The notes under the pieces are model-generated. The model did not search any database. It was not told where the DNA came from and was given only the letters and a program-made list of their open reading frames with translations. DNA of 64,000 nucleotides from Actinomycetes bacterium (GTDB lineage: Bacteria > Actinomycetota > Actinomycetes > Actinomycetales > Dermatophilaceae), in contig JAKOPT010000058.1 in assembly GCA_029778715.1 (NCBI GenBank), forward strand, positions 25,947-89,946, written 5' to 3'. Numbering within the stretch: position 1 is the stretch's first letter; each line of letters opens with the position of its first letter. The position numbers and the translations under genes were made by a program. Positions 53,051-61,844 of the stretch are shown piece by piece.

Positions 53051-53167
53051 GTGCGGGCTTCCCTGCGTGGGGTGTTGTGATCACCCCACCTTTTGCAGGG
53101 TAGGGCGCAGTGGGTGGCGGGCGCGTGGCGAGGGGTGGGGCTGTTGGGGTGGATGGGGGCAGTGTGG
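53051..53167. repeat. Long intergenic repeat, copy 3
   Basis: Nearly complete copy, including GTGCGGGCTTCCCTGCGT and the palindrome GTGATCAC, ending at AGTGTGG. Its body is almost identical to copy 2. Confidence 0.8.
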
Positions 53168-53270
53168 CGAGTTTGACGGGGAGGGTTGAGCGCCCGAGAT
53201 CGGTTTGACGCGTTGGGTTGGGCAGGAGGTGTTCGTGAGTCAGATGGGGCGTCTGACCCAGGAGGGGATC

Positions 53271-53453
53271 CCCGCGAGTGTGGCGTGTCGTCAACTCACT
53301 GGTGCCACGACCGACGCGGCAGCGGCTGCGGCATCCCCGAGCCCCCCGCGAGTGTGACGTGTCGTCAACTCACTGGTGCCACGACCGACGCGGCAGCGGC
53401 TGCGGCATCCCCGAGCCCCCCGCAAGTGGCGTGTCGTCAACTCACTGGTGCCC
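53271..53453. repeat. 74-bp tandem repeat, about 2.5 copies
   Basis: Copies start at 53271, 53345 and 53419 (period 74). Copies 1 and 2 differ by a few bases; copy 3 is cut after about 35 bases and has a 2-base deletion. The steadiest part is GTGTCGTCAACTCACTGGTG. The array ends about 200 bases before rpsP. Confidence 0.9.
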
Positions 53454-53656
53454 CTGTACGTTCAACCCCATCGGCGCCTCGTCCGCGACGCAGATGCGGG
53501 GGTTGAGCACCGTCTCTGGCAGAATGGCCCGACGTACACCTTTCGGGGCGGGCCCTCTCCCTCACCCCGGATGCCTACCCACGGGCATCGGTACCCCGCG
53601 ACATGTTCCCCGCGGTCTCGCCGTGTCCACCACCACAGAAATGGAGGACGACCCTC

Positions 53657-54076
53657 GTGGCCGTCAAGATTCGTCTCAAGCGGATGGGCAAGATCCGCGC
53701 CCCCTTCTACCGCGTCGTCGTCATGGACTCCCGCACCAAGCGTGATGGCCGGGCGATCGAGGAGATCGGGAAGTACCACCCCACCGAGGAGCCCTCGCTC
53801 ATCGACATCGACATGGAGCGGGCGACCTACTGGCTTGCCAACGGTGCGCAGCCGACCGAGGCCGTCGCCGCCTTGCTCAAGAAGTACGAAGAGGGTGTCG
53901 TGCAGGTCAAGGCGCCCAAGCCGAGCAAGAAGTCCCTCTACGAAGCTGCCGTCGCCGCCGCCAGCAAGGGCGCGGGAGCTGACTCCTCCGGAGCGACCAC
54001 CCCGAAGAAGAAGGCCGCCAAGGCTGAGGCCGGTGACGAGGCTGCCGACGCCACTGCCGACGAGGCCAAGGCCTGA
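53657..54076 (+). CDS. rpsP: 30S ribosomal protein S16
   Basis: 139 residues. [19 protein letters not shown] at the N-terminus and [16 protein letters not shown] are the S16 core. After about residue 85 comes a Lys/Ala-rich acidic-basic tail of the length seen in actinobacteria. The GTG at 53657 has GGAGG at 53643-53647. It opens the conserved cluster rpsP, KH protein, rimM, trmD, rplS. Confidence 0.97.
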   Translation: MAVKIRLKRMGKIRAPFYRVVVMDSRTKRDGRAIEEIGKYHPTEEPSLIDIDMERATYWLANGAQPTEAVAALLKKYEEGVVQVKAPKPSKKSLYEAAVAAASKGAGADSSGATTPKKKAAKAEAGDEAADATADEAKA

Positions 54077-54078
54077 CC

Positions 54079-54321
54079 ATGCTCGAAGAGGCCCTCGAAC
54101 ACCTCGTCACGGGCATCGTCGACCACAAGGATGATGTGGCCGTGCGCCGCAAGGAACTTCGCCGCGGCGAGGTCTTGCAGGTGCGGGTCCACCCCGACGA
54201 CCTCGGCCGGGTCATCGGCCGCAGCGGCCGCACCGCAAGCGCCCTGCGCACCGTGCTGTCGGCCCTCGCCGGGGGCCGACAGGTCCGCATCGACATCGTC
54301 GACACCGACCGGGTGCGCTGA
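54079..54321 (+). CDS. khpA: KH-domain RNA-binding protein (KhpA-like)
   Basis: 80 residues, essentially one KH domain with VHPDDLGRVIGRSGRTASAL carrying the GxxG loop (IGRSGR). In other bacteria KhpA pairs with KhpB/Jag to bind RNA and affects cell division. It starts two bases after rpsP and is followed by a 44-bp perfect palindrome. Confidence 0.93.
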   Translation: MLEEALEHLVTGIVDHKDDVAVRRKELRRGEVLQVRVHPDDLGRVIGRSGRTASALRTVLSALAGGRQVRIDIVDTDRVR

Positions 54322-54340
54322 GCACACCGGACGACACCAC

Positions 54341-54384
54341 CGGCGGGGTATGCCGCGCACCCGGGTGCGCGGCATACCCCGCCG
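54341..54384. terminator. Perfect 44-bp palindrome (strong terminator)
   Basis: Twenty-two bases pair exactly with the next 22, centred at 54362/54363; each half holds GGGGTATGCCGCG. It begins 19 bases after the KH gene stop, and TTGTGC follows. It should end or weaken the rpsP-khpA transcript before the methyltransferase gene. Confidence 0.85.
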
Positions 54385-54428
54385 TTGTGCGTGCCCAGGG
54401 CGCGTCGGACGTGGGGGAGGATAGGGGC

Positions 54429-55040
54429 GTGAGTCACGAACCGAGCCTGTGGGACCGCAAACTCCAGGAGAACCCGGCGCATAGCCAGTGGTATATCCAG
54501 CGTTTCCGGGAAATGGCCGCCGCCGGCCGCGACCTCGTGGGGGAGGCCCGGCTCGCCGACGCGATGGCGCCCCGGGGAGCGCACATCCTCGACGCCGGGT
54601 GCGGACCCGGACGCCACGGCGGGTGGCTGCACCGGCAGGGCCACACCGTGGTCGGGGTCGACGGTGACGCCGAACTCATCGCCGCTGCCCGCGAGGACCA
54701 TCCCGGCCCGACGTGGCTGGTCGGCAACCTCGCCGATCTCGACCTCCCGGCGGTGGGCATTACCGAGCCGTTCGACGTCATCCTGTGCGCTGGCAACGTC
54801 ATGACGTTCCTCGCGCCGAGCACCCGCGCGCAGGTGTTGCGGCGGTTCGCGGCCCACCTGGCGCCCACGGGTCGAGTCGCCGTGGGGTTCGGCACCGACC
54901 GGGACTATCCGGTCGCCGACTTCCTTGCCGACGCCGCGGCCGCCGGCCTCGCCGCGCACTCGCTCCACTCGACGTGGGAGTTGCACCCGTATGCCGCGGG
55001 CAGCGACTTCCTCGTCGCCCTCCTTGGGTGGCCCTCGTGA
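54429..55040 (+). CDS. Class I SAM-dependent methyltransferase
   Basis: About 203 residues: HILDAGCGPGRHGGWL motif I, VVGVDGDAELI motif II, PFDVILCAGNVMTFLAP acidic region. A Methyltransf_11/25-type enzyme with small-molecule, protein or RNA targets all possible. It sits between khpA and rimM inside a ribosome-maturation cluster, overlapping rimM by four bases (GTGA), so an RNA or ribosomal target is conceivable but unproven. GTG start. Confidence 0.8.
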   Translation: MSHEPSLWDRKLQENPAHSQWYIQRFREMAAAGRDLVGEARLADAMAPRGAHILDAGCGPGRHGGWLHRQGHTVVGVDGDAELIAAAREDHPGPTWLVGNLADLDLPAVGITEPFDVILCAGNVMTFLAPSTRAQVLRRFAAHLAPTGRVAVGFGTDRDYPVADFLADAAAAGLAAHSLHSTWELHPYAAGSDFLVALLGWPS

Positions 55041-55765
55041 GCGGGCGGCTGATCGCCCGGATCGGCAAGCCGCACGGCATCCGCGGCGAGGTGACCGTGC
55101 AGGTCCACACCGACGACCCGGCGGGGCGGTTCGTGCCGGGCACGGCATACGCGACGGAGGCGCCAGCAGGCAGTGGGGTGCCGCGCGTCCTCACCATTGC
55201 GCGTGCGCGCAAGCATCGCGAAATCTGGTTGCTCGGGTTCGCCGAGGTGCCCGATCGCACCGGCGCCGAGGGGTTGCGGGGCACCCGGTTGCTGCTCCCC
55301 GACCCGCCGGCCGGGGCTGGGGCGTTGCCCTCCGTACACAACCCACCAATTGGTCGATTGGTGACACCGGCCGCGCAGCCGCATGGGGACGCGGCGGTGA
55401 ATGGGGAGCCGTCCTCCGTACACAACCCACCTATTGGTCGATTAGTGACACCGGACGCGCAGCCGCAGGGGCACGAGACCACGCGAGAGGACGAGGAGCC
55501 GGCTGAAGGCGCGAAGCGCGACGAGGAGGAGGGGTACTACGAGGAGGAACTGCTCGGGTTGCGCATCGACACCCCCGCCGGCGAGGCGATCGGGACCGTG
55601 ACTGCTCTCATTCTCGGCACGGCCCAGGACCTGCTCGAGGTGCGGCTGACCGACGGGCGGGTCGGGCTCGTGCCCTTCGTCGAGGCGATCGTCCCGGTCG
55701 TTGATATCGCCGGGCAGCGGGTCGTCGTCGACGCCCCGCCCGGTCTCTTCGACCTCGCCGATTAG
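55037..55765 (+). CDS. rimM: Ribosome maturation factor RimM, expanded by a repeat
   Basis: Needed for 16S rRNA processing and 30S maturation; binds S19. The protein is 242 residues, against about 170-185 usually. N-terminal RimM domain: [16 protein letters not shown] to about residue 95. C-terminal PRC-barrel: [18 protein letters not shown] to [13 protein letters not shown]. Between them lie about 60 extra residues, containing [13 protein letters not shown] twice with a 28-residue period, then an acidic stretch. The DNA of the insert carries the dispersed element found near tRNA-Leu. Frame is kept throughout, so the gene is probably functional. Confidence 0.92.
   Translation: MSGRLIARIGKPHGIRGEVTVQVHTDDPAGRFVPGTAYATEAPAGSGVPRVLTIARARKHREIWLLGFAEVPDRTGAEGLRGTRLLLPDPPAGAGALPSVHNPPIGRLVTPAAQPHGDAAVNGEPSSVHNPPIGRLVTPDAQPQGHETTREDEEPAEGAKRDEEEGYYEEELLGLRIDTPAGEAIGTVTALILGTAQDLLEVRLTDGRVGLVPFVEAIVPVVDIAGQRVVVDAPPGLFDLAD
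55331..55470. repeat. 84-bp in-frame duplication with the dispersed 20-bp element, within rimM
   Basis: Two units begin at 55331 and 55415. The first ~55 bases of each match with three or four differences. The core AACCCACCTATTGGTCGATT is exact at 55424-55443 and has one change at 55340-55359. It codes for a repeated [13 protein letters not shown] peptide. Confidence 0.9.
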
Positions 55766-55772
55766 GGTCGCC

Positions 55773-57023
55773 ATGCGCCTCGACATCGTCACCCTCTTCC
55801 CCGACTACCTCGCCCCCCTCGACCTTTCGCTCATCGGCAAGGCCCGCCGCGCCGGACTGCTCGACGTGCACGTCCACAACCTGCGCGACTTCACCCACGA
55901 CCGGCATCGCACCGTCGATGACACCCCGTTCGGGGGCGGGGCCGGGATGGTCATGAAACCCGAACCATGGGCGCGGGCCCTCGCGCACGTCACCGCTGCC
56001 GGTGCGCAGGCCGGTATGCCGCGCCCGCACCTCATCGTGCCCGGACCAGGCGGCATACCGTTGACGCAAGCCCTGGCCCGCCAGTTGGCGCAGGAGCCGT
56101 GGCTGGTGTTCGCCTGCGGGCGCTACGAGGGAATCGACGAGCGGGTCTACGAGCACGCGGCCGACCGGATGCCCGTCACGGTCGTCAGCCTCGGCGACTA
56201 CGTCCTCAACGGGGGGGAGGTGGCGGTGCTCGTCATGGTCGAGGCCATCGGCCGGCTGTTGCCCGGAGTCATCGGCAACCCCGACTCGCTCGTCGAGGAG
56301 TCCCACGAAGACGGCCTCCTCGAATACCCCGTCTACACCAAACCGGCGGTATGGGACGACGACGGAGTCGAGCGGGCCGTCCCCGACGTGCTGCTCTCCG
56401 GCAACCATGGGGCGATTGCCGCGTGGCGGCATACCCAACGGGTGCAGCGCACGGTGAGCCGGCGCCCCGACCTGCTGGGCGCCGTGGCGGCGACCGGGGC
56501 CCTGGCCGACCTCGAGGCGGCGATGGCGACCCCCGCCGATGCGCCCGAACTCTTGGTGCTGCAACGGGCCTGCTGGCTCGCCGAGGGGCGCATTGCTGAC
56601 GCCTGGACCATTCCGCCGCTCGCCGAAACCCTCGAGGACGTGGTGTCCGGCCTGTCGGAGTGGCGGACCTGGGTGTGGCGCAGTGGCGGCCGGCTCGTCG
56701 TGTCGGGCCGGGGTCGGCCTTCCCCGAACGACCCCACGATTTGGGAGTTGGGCCGGCTCATGGTGGCCCCGGACCTGCAAGGCCGAGGCCTGGGCCGCGA
56801 ACTGCTCACGTTCGTCGAGAGCGCGGCACCTCAAGACACGATGTCGCTGTGGCTCAACACCGGTGAGCACAGCGTGCGCAACCAGCGGATGTACAAGAAG
56901 GCCGGATACCGTCTCCTCCCCGGGCCGCCGACCTACCCGGGTACGGTCGAGTTCGCAAAGTCCGCAAGGTCACGGCGACGGAGGTTGCCCGGACGCGCCG
57001 ACCTTGGCACGGTGGACCGATGA
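55773..57023 (+). CDS. trmD: TrmD tRNA (guanine37-N1)-methyltransferase fused to a GNAT domain
   Basis: 416 residues. The first ~235 form a normal SPOUT-knot Trm[52 protein letters not shown] and [18 protein letters not shown]. The remaining ~180 are a GNAT acetyltransferase: [19 protein letters not shown] carries the acetyl-CoA R/QxxGxG/A motif, and [15 protein letters not shown] follows. ATG at 55773, seven bases after the rimM stop. The target of the acetyltransferase domain is unknown; it overlaps the DUF3152 gene by four bases. Confidence 0.93.
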   Translation: MRLDIVTLFPDYLAPLDLSLIGKARRAGLLDVHVHNLRDFTHDRHRTVDDTPFGGGAGMVMKPEPWARALAHVTAAGAQAGMPRPHLIVPGPGGIPLTQALARQLAQEPWLVFACGRYEGIDERVYEHAADRMPVTVVSLGDYVLNGGEVAVLVMVEAIGRLLPGVIGNPDSLVEESHEDGLLEYPVYTKPAVWDDDGVERAVPDVLLSGNHGAIAAWRHTQRVQRTVSRRPDLLGAVAATGALADLEAAMATPADAPELLVLQRACWLAEGRIADAWTIPPLAETLEDVVSGLSEWRTWVWRSGGRLVVSGRGRPSPNDPTIWELGRLMVAPDLQGRGLGRELLTFVESAAPQDTMSLWLNTGEHSVRNQRMYKKAGYRLLPGPPTYPGTVEFAKSARSRRRRLPGRADLGTVDR

Positions 57024-58159
57024 GCCCGCGCTCCTTGCCGCCGCCGACCTCCCGCCCGGTCCGGGCGAGCGCGACGTCACGACCATCGGTGGGACCGACA
57101 GTGGACGAGGCATCCTCTGGTCGGGTCCCCGGAGTTGACCGTTCGGCGCGCGGCGGAGTGCGTGCGGCGCGCGGCGAGCCACTTGACGTGCGCGCCGCAG
57201 GTCCACGTCGGAGTCTGGATGTGCGCGCCCCGGAGGGTGCGCGGCATTCGGCGCCTCTGCGGGCCCATCGCGTGCCACCTCCAGGGGAGCATCGCCGCCC
57301 CGCGTCAGGGGCGCGGCATTCAGGCCCGAGCCGGAAGGTCCGGTTGCGGCGCACGCTCGCCGTGACCTTGCTGCTCTTCATGGTGATTGTCACGACCGTC
57401 GAACTGATCCGAGGTGGTGACCCGTCATCGACCCAGGCGGCTGCGGCGGTCCCAGCCAGTTCGGCGCCGCAGGCGCCCTCGCCGGTACCGACATCGACCA
57501 CGCCGACGAACGCCGCAGAAGGAGTGCCCGCGGCTGCGTCCCTCCAAGCGACGTCGTCCGTTGCGGGTACCGCGACACCCAGCCCGACCCCGTCCGTGCC
57601 GGTCAGCGGCAGCGGGGCCATCACGCTCATTGAGTTACCCAATGACGCCACCTGGTCAGAGGCGGCCAGTGGTCGACTCGTCCGCGTCGCCATCGGTGCC
57701 GAGGGCGGCACGGGGGCTGACAGCGCCGAATTCGCGAGGACCGTCGCCGCGACCCTCACCGATGCCCGAGGTTGGCAGGAACGTGACGGTGTCCGGTTCC
57801 GGTTCGTCACGCCCGCTCAGGAGGCCAGAGGGGACCGGGTCGACCTCACCGTTGTCCTGGCCAGCCCCACGTTCACCGACCAGTTATGCGCGCCGCTGGA
57901 AACGGGCGGCGAGGTCTCCTGTCACAACAACGGTCGCGTCGTTATCAATGCGCGGCGGTGGCTGACGGCGGTGCCCTGGTTCGGGGGCGACATCGAGCTC
58001 TACCGGCACTACGTCGTCAACCACGAGGTCGGCCACTCCCTCGGGCATGGTCACCTGGAATGTCGAGGCAACGGGCAACGCTCCCCCATCATGGCCCAGC
58101 AGTCCTTGGGACTCGGCGGGTGTCTGCCTTGGGGCTGGCCGGTCGGCGACGGCAGTTGA
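57020..58159 (+). CDS. DUF3152 zincin-like membrane-anchored protein
   Basis: 379 residues. The N-terminal ~110 are Arg/Pro-rich and disordered. One membrane helix ([17 protein letters not shown], about 112-130) is followed by a Ser/Pro/Thr linker and a C-terminal DUF3152 domain (about 195-379). That domain contains [13 protein letters not shown], a zinc-metalloprotease-type HExxH, and [10 protein letters not shown] at the end. It therefore faces the outside. Activity is not established for the family. It starts inside the trmD stop codon. Confidence 0.85.
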   Translation: MSPRSLPPPTSRPVRASATSRPSVGPTVDEASSGRVPGVDRSARGGVRAARGEPLDVRAAGPRRSLDVRAPEGARHSAPLRAHRVPPPGEHRRPASGARHSGPSRKVRLRRTLAVTLLLFMVIVTTVELIRGGDPSSTQAAAAVPASSAPQAPSPVPTSTTPTNAAEGVPAAASLQATSSVAGTATPSPTPSVPVSGSGAITLIELPNDATWSEAASGRLVRVAIGAEGGTGADSAEFARTVAATLTDARGWQERDGVRFRFVTPAQEARGDRVDLTVVLASPTFTDQLCAPLETGGEVSCHNNGRVVINARRWLTAVPWFGGDIELYRHYVVNHEVGHSLGHGHLECRGNGQRSPIMAQQSLGLGGCLPWGWPVGDGS

Positions 58160-58228
58160 CGGTTCGCCTGGGCTCGGACCCGGGGCCCGGTTTCGGCCGG
58201 GGGTCCACGCGTTTCCGCGCCGATCAGT

Positions 58229-58987
58229 TCAGGGGCGTAGGGCGCCGCAGAGGTCCGGCGGCAGCAGCCGGGCGGCCATGATGAAGCGTTCGGCCACCAC
58301 GGCCGTCACCGTCTGGGCCGCCATGATCCCGAGCAGCACGAGCACCTGAGCCGCTGCGGCCTGCGCGGGTGTGCCGCCGCCGAGGAGCACCCCGATGAAT
58401 GCGCCCGGCAACGAGACAACGCCCGCGGTGCGCACCTGGTCCAGCCCTGGCACGAGGGCTTCGGGGATGCGCCGGTGGATGACCTCCCGGATCGACTGGG
58501 CACGCGGCAGCCCGATCGCCAGGCCCGCTTCGTATTGCCCGTGTTCCTCCCGCAGCGCGGCGAACGCACGTCGGCAGGTGAGCGTGTGACCGTTCATCGT
58601 GTTTCCGGTGAGGATCCCCGCAACCGGGATCAGCGCGACCCCGGTGAACGGGATCGTGCGGGTGAGCAGGATGATCGCCAGCGCCGGGACCAGGCCGGCG
58701 AGCAGCGCCAGCGTCGCCCACGGCCAGGCGCGCGGTGCCCCCACCCGGCGCACCGTCGTCACGATCGCCACGGTGAACATGAAGGCGAGCAGGAGCAGCG
58801 ACAGGGGCAGCGAGCGCACGACCGAGGCGATGACCAGAGCCGCGAGCCCCAGTTGGATGACCGCCCGGGCCGCCGCGAACGCCGTCGCGCCCGGCTTCGG
58901 CAGTCCGCTCACGGCATACGTCGTCAGCGTCAACGACAACAGGAGAAGGCAGGCAAGGGCGACCGGCCACCCCGGTTCGATACTCAC
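58229..58987 (-). CDS. FetB/UPF0014 family ABC permease
   Basis: 252 residues with about seven membrane helices. The segments [31 protein letters not shown] and [22 protein letters not shown] match the FetB/YbbM iron-export permease family. The ATPase partner FetA is not next to it in this window, so it is unpaired here. GTG start at 58987. Confidence 0.87.
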   Translation of the reverse strand: MSIEPGWPVALACLLLLSLTLTTYAVSGLPKPGATAFAAARAVIQLGLAALVIASVVRSLPLSLLLLAFMFTVAIVTTVRRVGAPRAWPWATLALLAGLVPALAIILLTRTIPFTGVALIPVAGILTGNTMNGHTLTCRRAFAALREEHGQYEAGLAIGLPRAQSIREVIHRRIPEALVPGLDQVRTAGVVSLPGAFIGVLLGGGTPAQAAAAQVLVLLGIMAAQTVTAVVAERFIMAARLLPPDLCGALRP

Positions 58988-59111
58988 CCCGTCACCGTAT
59001 GCCGTCCGCGCCGGTGCCGCTCGGGCTCGTCACGATGCCGGGCCGGTATGCCGTCCGCCCCCGCGTCGCTCCCACCTCATGGCGCCGGCGGCGCGTGGGG
59101 CTGCCCGCCGC

Positions 59112-59690
59112 TCACCGGGTCACCTGCTCGACGAAGGCGAGGCTGCGCTCGACCACCACCGTGGTGGCCGCGGCGTCGTAACCCGGCGTGCTGGAATCGG
59201 TGAACAGGTGGCGGTCGCCCGGATAGGAGAACAGCTCGGCCTCCGGGTGTCCGGCCAGCCAAGCGCGCGCGGACGGCTCGTCCTCGACGAAGAACGGGTC
59301 GTGCGCCATCGCGTGAATCTGCAGCGGCACCGGCCGCGGCCACCCGCCGATCCACTTCGGGTCGACGAAGGACTCGTAGGAGAGGACCGCGAGCACGTCG
59401 TCGCGCCGGGCCGCTGCCGCGGCGACGGCGGCCCCGAAGGAGATGCCCGCGACGACGCAGCCCGCAGCACCGGCCGGCCCCGTGGGAAGCGCGGCCAGAC
59501 CCGCCGCGGTGAGCGAATCCTCCCCGTGCGCCCGAACGAAGGCGATCCCCTCCTCGATCGAGCCGAAGATCGCGCCGTCGAAGAGATCGGGGGTGTGGAC
59601 CGTGTGGCCGCCGGCCCGGAGCGCATCGGCGAGCGCCCGCACCCCGGTCGTCAGGCCAAGGACGTGGTGGTAGAGAACGATCGTGGCCAT
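59112..59690 (-). CDS. Dienelactone hydrolase family protein
   Basis: An alpha/beta hydrolase of about 192 residues. It starts [22 protein letters not shown] gives the nucleophile elbow G-x-S-x-G with Ser instead of the Cys of true dienelactone hydrolase; HDPFFVEDE is the acid region and [10 protein letters not shown] has the catalytic His. Substrate unknown. The ATG at 59690 agrees with the usual protein start; longer forms upstream are not credible. Confidence 0.87.
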   Translation of the reverse strand: MATIVLYHHVLGLTTGVRALADALRAGGHTVHTPDLFDGAIFGSIEEGIAFVRAHGEDSLTAAGLAALPTGPAGAAGCVVAGISFGAAVAAAAARRDDVLAVLSYESFVDPKWIGGWPRPVPLQIHAMAHDPFFVEDEPSARAWLAGHPEAELFSYPGDRHLFTDSSTPGYDAAATTVVVERSLAFVEQVTR

Positions 59691-59960
59691 GGTCGGCCCC
59701 TTCCTGTGATCCGGTGGGCCCACGATAAGTGGGGGCACCGACAAGCGCCCGACGCCCGCTTCGAGGTCGTGGATTTCTCGATCGCGGCGGCCCTCTGGCA
59801 CCATGGAGTGTTGTCTTCGACGCCACAGACGCCCCTGCCACGGGGGGAGCGAGTCCGACCACCGGTCGGGCCGCGCGGCCGGTGCCGAAGCCACACCCCA
59901 GACAGCAGCACCACCGATCCCGCTCGTGACCCGTGGCACCGGCGAAGAAAGCGAAGCATC

Positions 59961-60320
59961 ATGCAGCGTTTCGACGAACTCGACCGCGCGTCGATGAAGG
60001 ACGACATCCCCGCCTTCCGGGCCGGGGACACCGTCAAGGTCCACGTCAAGGTCGTCGAAGGCAACCGGTCCCGGATCCAGGTCTTCCAGGGTGTCGTCAT
60101 CCGCCGCCACGGCAGCGGCGTCACCGAGACCTTCACGGTCCGCAAGGTCTCCTTCGGCGTGGGTGTCGAGCGCACCTTCCCGCTGCACACGCCGATCATC
60201 GACAAGATCGAGGTCGTCACCCGCGGTGACGTGCGTCGCGCCAAGCTCTACTACCTGCGCAACCTGCGCGGCAAGGCCGCCAAGATCAAGGAGAAGCGCG
60301 ACACCCCCGTCAAGCGCTGA
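59961..60320 (+). CDS. rplS: 50S ribosomal protein L19
   Basis: 119 residues, with [50 protein letters not shown] and [19 protein letters not shown] as expected for L19, which sits at the 30S-50S interface. The ATG at 59961 is preceded by GCGAAGCATC. Its 270-base leader (59691-59960) contains GC-rich palindromes (such as around 59870) and presumably its promoter, as it is separated from trmD by three genes. Confidence 0.97.
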   Translation: MQRFDELDRASMKDDIPAFRAGDTVKVHVKVVEGNRSRIQVFQGVVIRRHGSGVTETFTVRKVSFGVGVERTFPLHTPIIDKIEVVTRGDVRRAKLYYLRNLRGKAAKIKEKRDTPVKR

Positions 60321-60390
60321 CCCCGACCGCCGCCCCGGGTGGGCGCGGCGTCCAGCGCGGTGTCAGCCTGGCCGACTACCCTGGCCGGTG

Positions 60391-61038
60391 ATGACCCCCA
60401 CCCAGACCCTCGACCCGGTCGACACCCACGTGTCGGCCGGGTCGTCGTCGTGGCGGTGGGTGGTCGTGGTGGTGGTTGCACTCGTGCTCGCCGTGGGGGT
60501 CAAGGCGTGGGCGGTCGAGAGTTGGTTCGTGCCCGACGCGTCGATGGCGCCCACTCTTGAGCCCGGGGATCGGGTGGTGCTCGTCAAACCCGGCACGGTC
60601 GCGCGTGGGGACGTCGTCGTCGTGGACCTGGCCGGGGTCTTCCCGGGCCCGACCCGCGAGCCCTACGTTTCCGGCGGGTTCATCGGCCGCACCCTGGCGC
60701 GGGTGTCCGGCGGGCTCGGGGTGGGCGGGGACTCCCGCGCCGTGGTCGCCCAGGTGGTCGCCGTCGAGGGCGACACGGTGGGGTGCTGCACCGCCGGCCA
60801 GGTGACGGTGGGGGAGCGGCCCGTGGGTCCAGCGGGTGACACGGCGCCCTTCAGTTTCACGGTGCCGACCGGTTCGGTGTGGGTGCTCGGCACCCGTCCC
60901 GACGTCGCCATCGACTCCCGGGAGTATGCCGCGCAGCCCGGCCACGGTGTGGTCCCCACCGAAGCGATCGCCGGTCGGGTCGTGGGGCGCTTCTGGCCGT
61001 TGTCGCGATGGGGCGGGATCGGAGCGTCGACGTCGTGA
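60391..61038 (+). CDS. Signal peptidase I paralogue lacking the catalytic lysine
   Basis: About 215 residues with one N-terminal membrane anchor. The nucleophile region FVPDASMAPTLEPGDRV is kept (Ser of SMxP). In the next box, the neighbouring copy has [11 protein letters not shown], but this one reads VVAQVVAVEGD, so the general-base Lys is Ala. The last box (IDSREYA) is partly kept. It may be inactive as a type I peptidase, may use another base, or may help its neighbour. It overlaps the next gene by four bases. Confidence 0.85.
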   Translation: MTPTQTLDPVDTHVSAGSSSWRWVVVVVVALVLAVGVKAWAVESWFVPDASMAPTLEPGDRVVLVKPGTVARGDVVVVDLAGVFPGPTREPYVSGGFIGRTLARVSGGLGVGGDSRAVVAQVVAVEGDTVGCCTAGQVTVGERPVGPAGDTAPFSFTVPTGSVWVLGTRPDVAIDSREYAAQPGHGVVPTEAIAGRVVGRFWPLSRWGGIGASTS

Positions 61039-61844
61039 GCCACCACGCACCCGGCCCGGCCGATACCCCCATGGCCGACACCGACGAGGACGCGTTCGAG
61101 GGGCCGGTGACCACCCATCGCAGCCTCGGGCATCGGGTGTATGCCGCGATCCGCGAGACGGTCATCGTCGTCGCCTTGGCGCTCGTGCTCTCGCTCGTCG
61201 TCAAGACCTGGCTGGTCCAGGCGTTTTACATCCCGTCGGGGTCGATGGAAGACACTCTCGTGCGCGGCGACCGGGTCATCGTCAACAAACTCGTCCCTGG
61301 CGTCGTCCCCCTCCAGCGCGGAGACGTCGTCGTCTTCGAGGACCCGGGCCAGTGGTTGCCGCCGTCGACGACGACCACCTCCTCCGGGCCGGTGCTCGGC
61401 GCGGTCCAGCGCGCCCTGGAGTTCGTGGGCCTGATGCCCAGCGCCTCCGAAGACCACCTCATCAAGCGCGTCATCGGCCTGCCCGGCGACCACGTCACCT
61501 GCTGCGACCCGCAAAACCGACTGGTCGTCAACGGCATACCGATCACCGAGCCCTACCTCAAACCGGGGGATGTGCCGAGTTCGATGGCGTTCTCGATCAC
61601 CGTTCCCGCCGGCCGGATCTGGGTCATGGGTGATCACCGGAGCAACTCGGAGGATTCGCGGTTCCACGACCCGGCGGGGGACGGCAGCCAAGGGTCGGTG
61701 CCGATCACCAAGGTGACCGGGCGGGCCGTGGCCATCGTCTGGCCGCTCGCCGATGTGGGGTGGCTGTCCCGGCCGGCCGAGACGTTTGCGACCGTGCCCG
61801 AGCCGTCGGCATCTCGGACGTCCACGGCCAGCCCGACCCCATGA
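61035..61844 (+). CDS. lepB: Signal peptidase I
   Basis: Cleaves signal peptides of exported proteins. About 269 residues: a basic/acidic N-terminal tail, a membrane helix ([19 protein letters not shown]), [18 protein letters not shown] with the nucleophile Ser, [14 protein letters not shown] with the general-base Lys, and [13 protein letters not shown]. All key boxes are intact. The GTG at 61035 overlaps the upstream paralogue and has GGAG 11 bases before; an ATG at 61071 is the alternative. It overlaps rnhB by four bases. Confidence 0.93.
   Translation: MSHHAPGPADTPMADTDEDAFEGPVTTHRSLGHRVYAAIRETVIVVALALVLSLVVKTWLVQAFYIPSGSMEDTLVRGDRVIVNKLVPGVVPLQRGDVVVFEDPGQWLPPSTTTTSSGPVLGAVQRALEFVGLMPSASEDHLIKRVIGLPGDHVTCCDPQNRLVVNGIPITEPYLKPGDVPSSMAFSITVPAGRIWVMGDHRSNSEDSRFHDPAGDGSQGSVPITKVTGRAVAIVWPLADVGWLSRPAETFATVPEPSASRTSTASPTP

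Larger units (their letters stand above)
52165..53656. other. 1.5 kb gene-free, repeat-rich region between recQ and rpsP
   Basis: No convincing gene on either strand: open frames are low-complexity and disagree between repeat copies. It contains three unrelated repeat families, listed separately: a 16-bp degenerate array, a threefold repeat of about 85-125 bp, and a 74-bp tandem repeat. The last 150 bases must hold the rpsP promoter; CAGAAT near 53520 may be its -10 element. Confidence 0.75.

Noticed and set aside
53271..53453. Possible CRISPR array
   Set aside because: The 74-bp unit is continuous, with no repeat/spacer alternation, only 2.5 copies and no cas genes nearby.
59691..60188. Longer start for the dienelactone hydrolase-like protein
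   Set aside because: The extension would run over rplS in antisense; the ATG at 59690 fits the family start.
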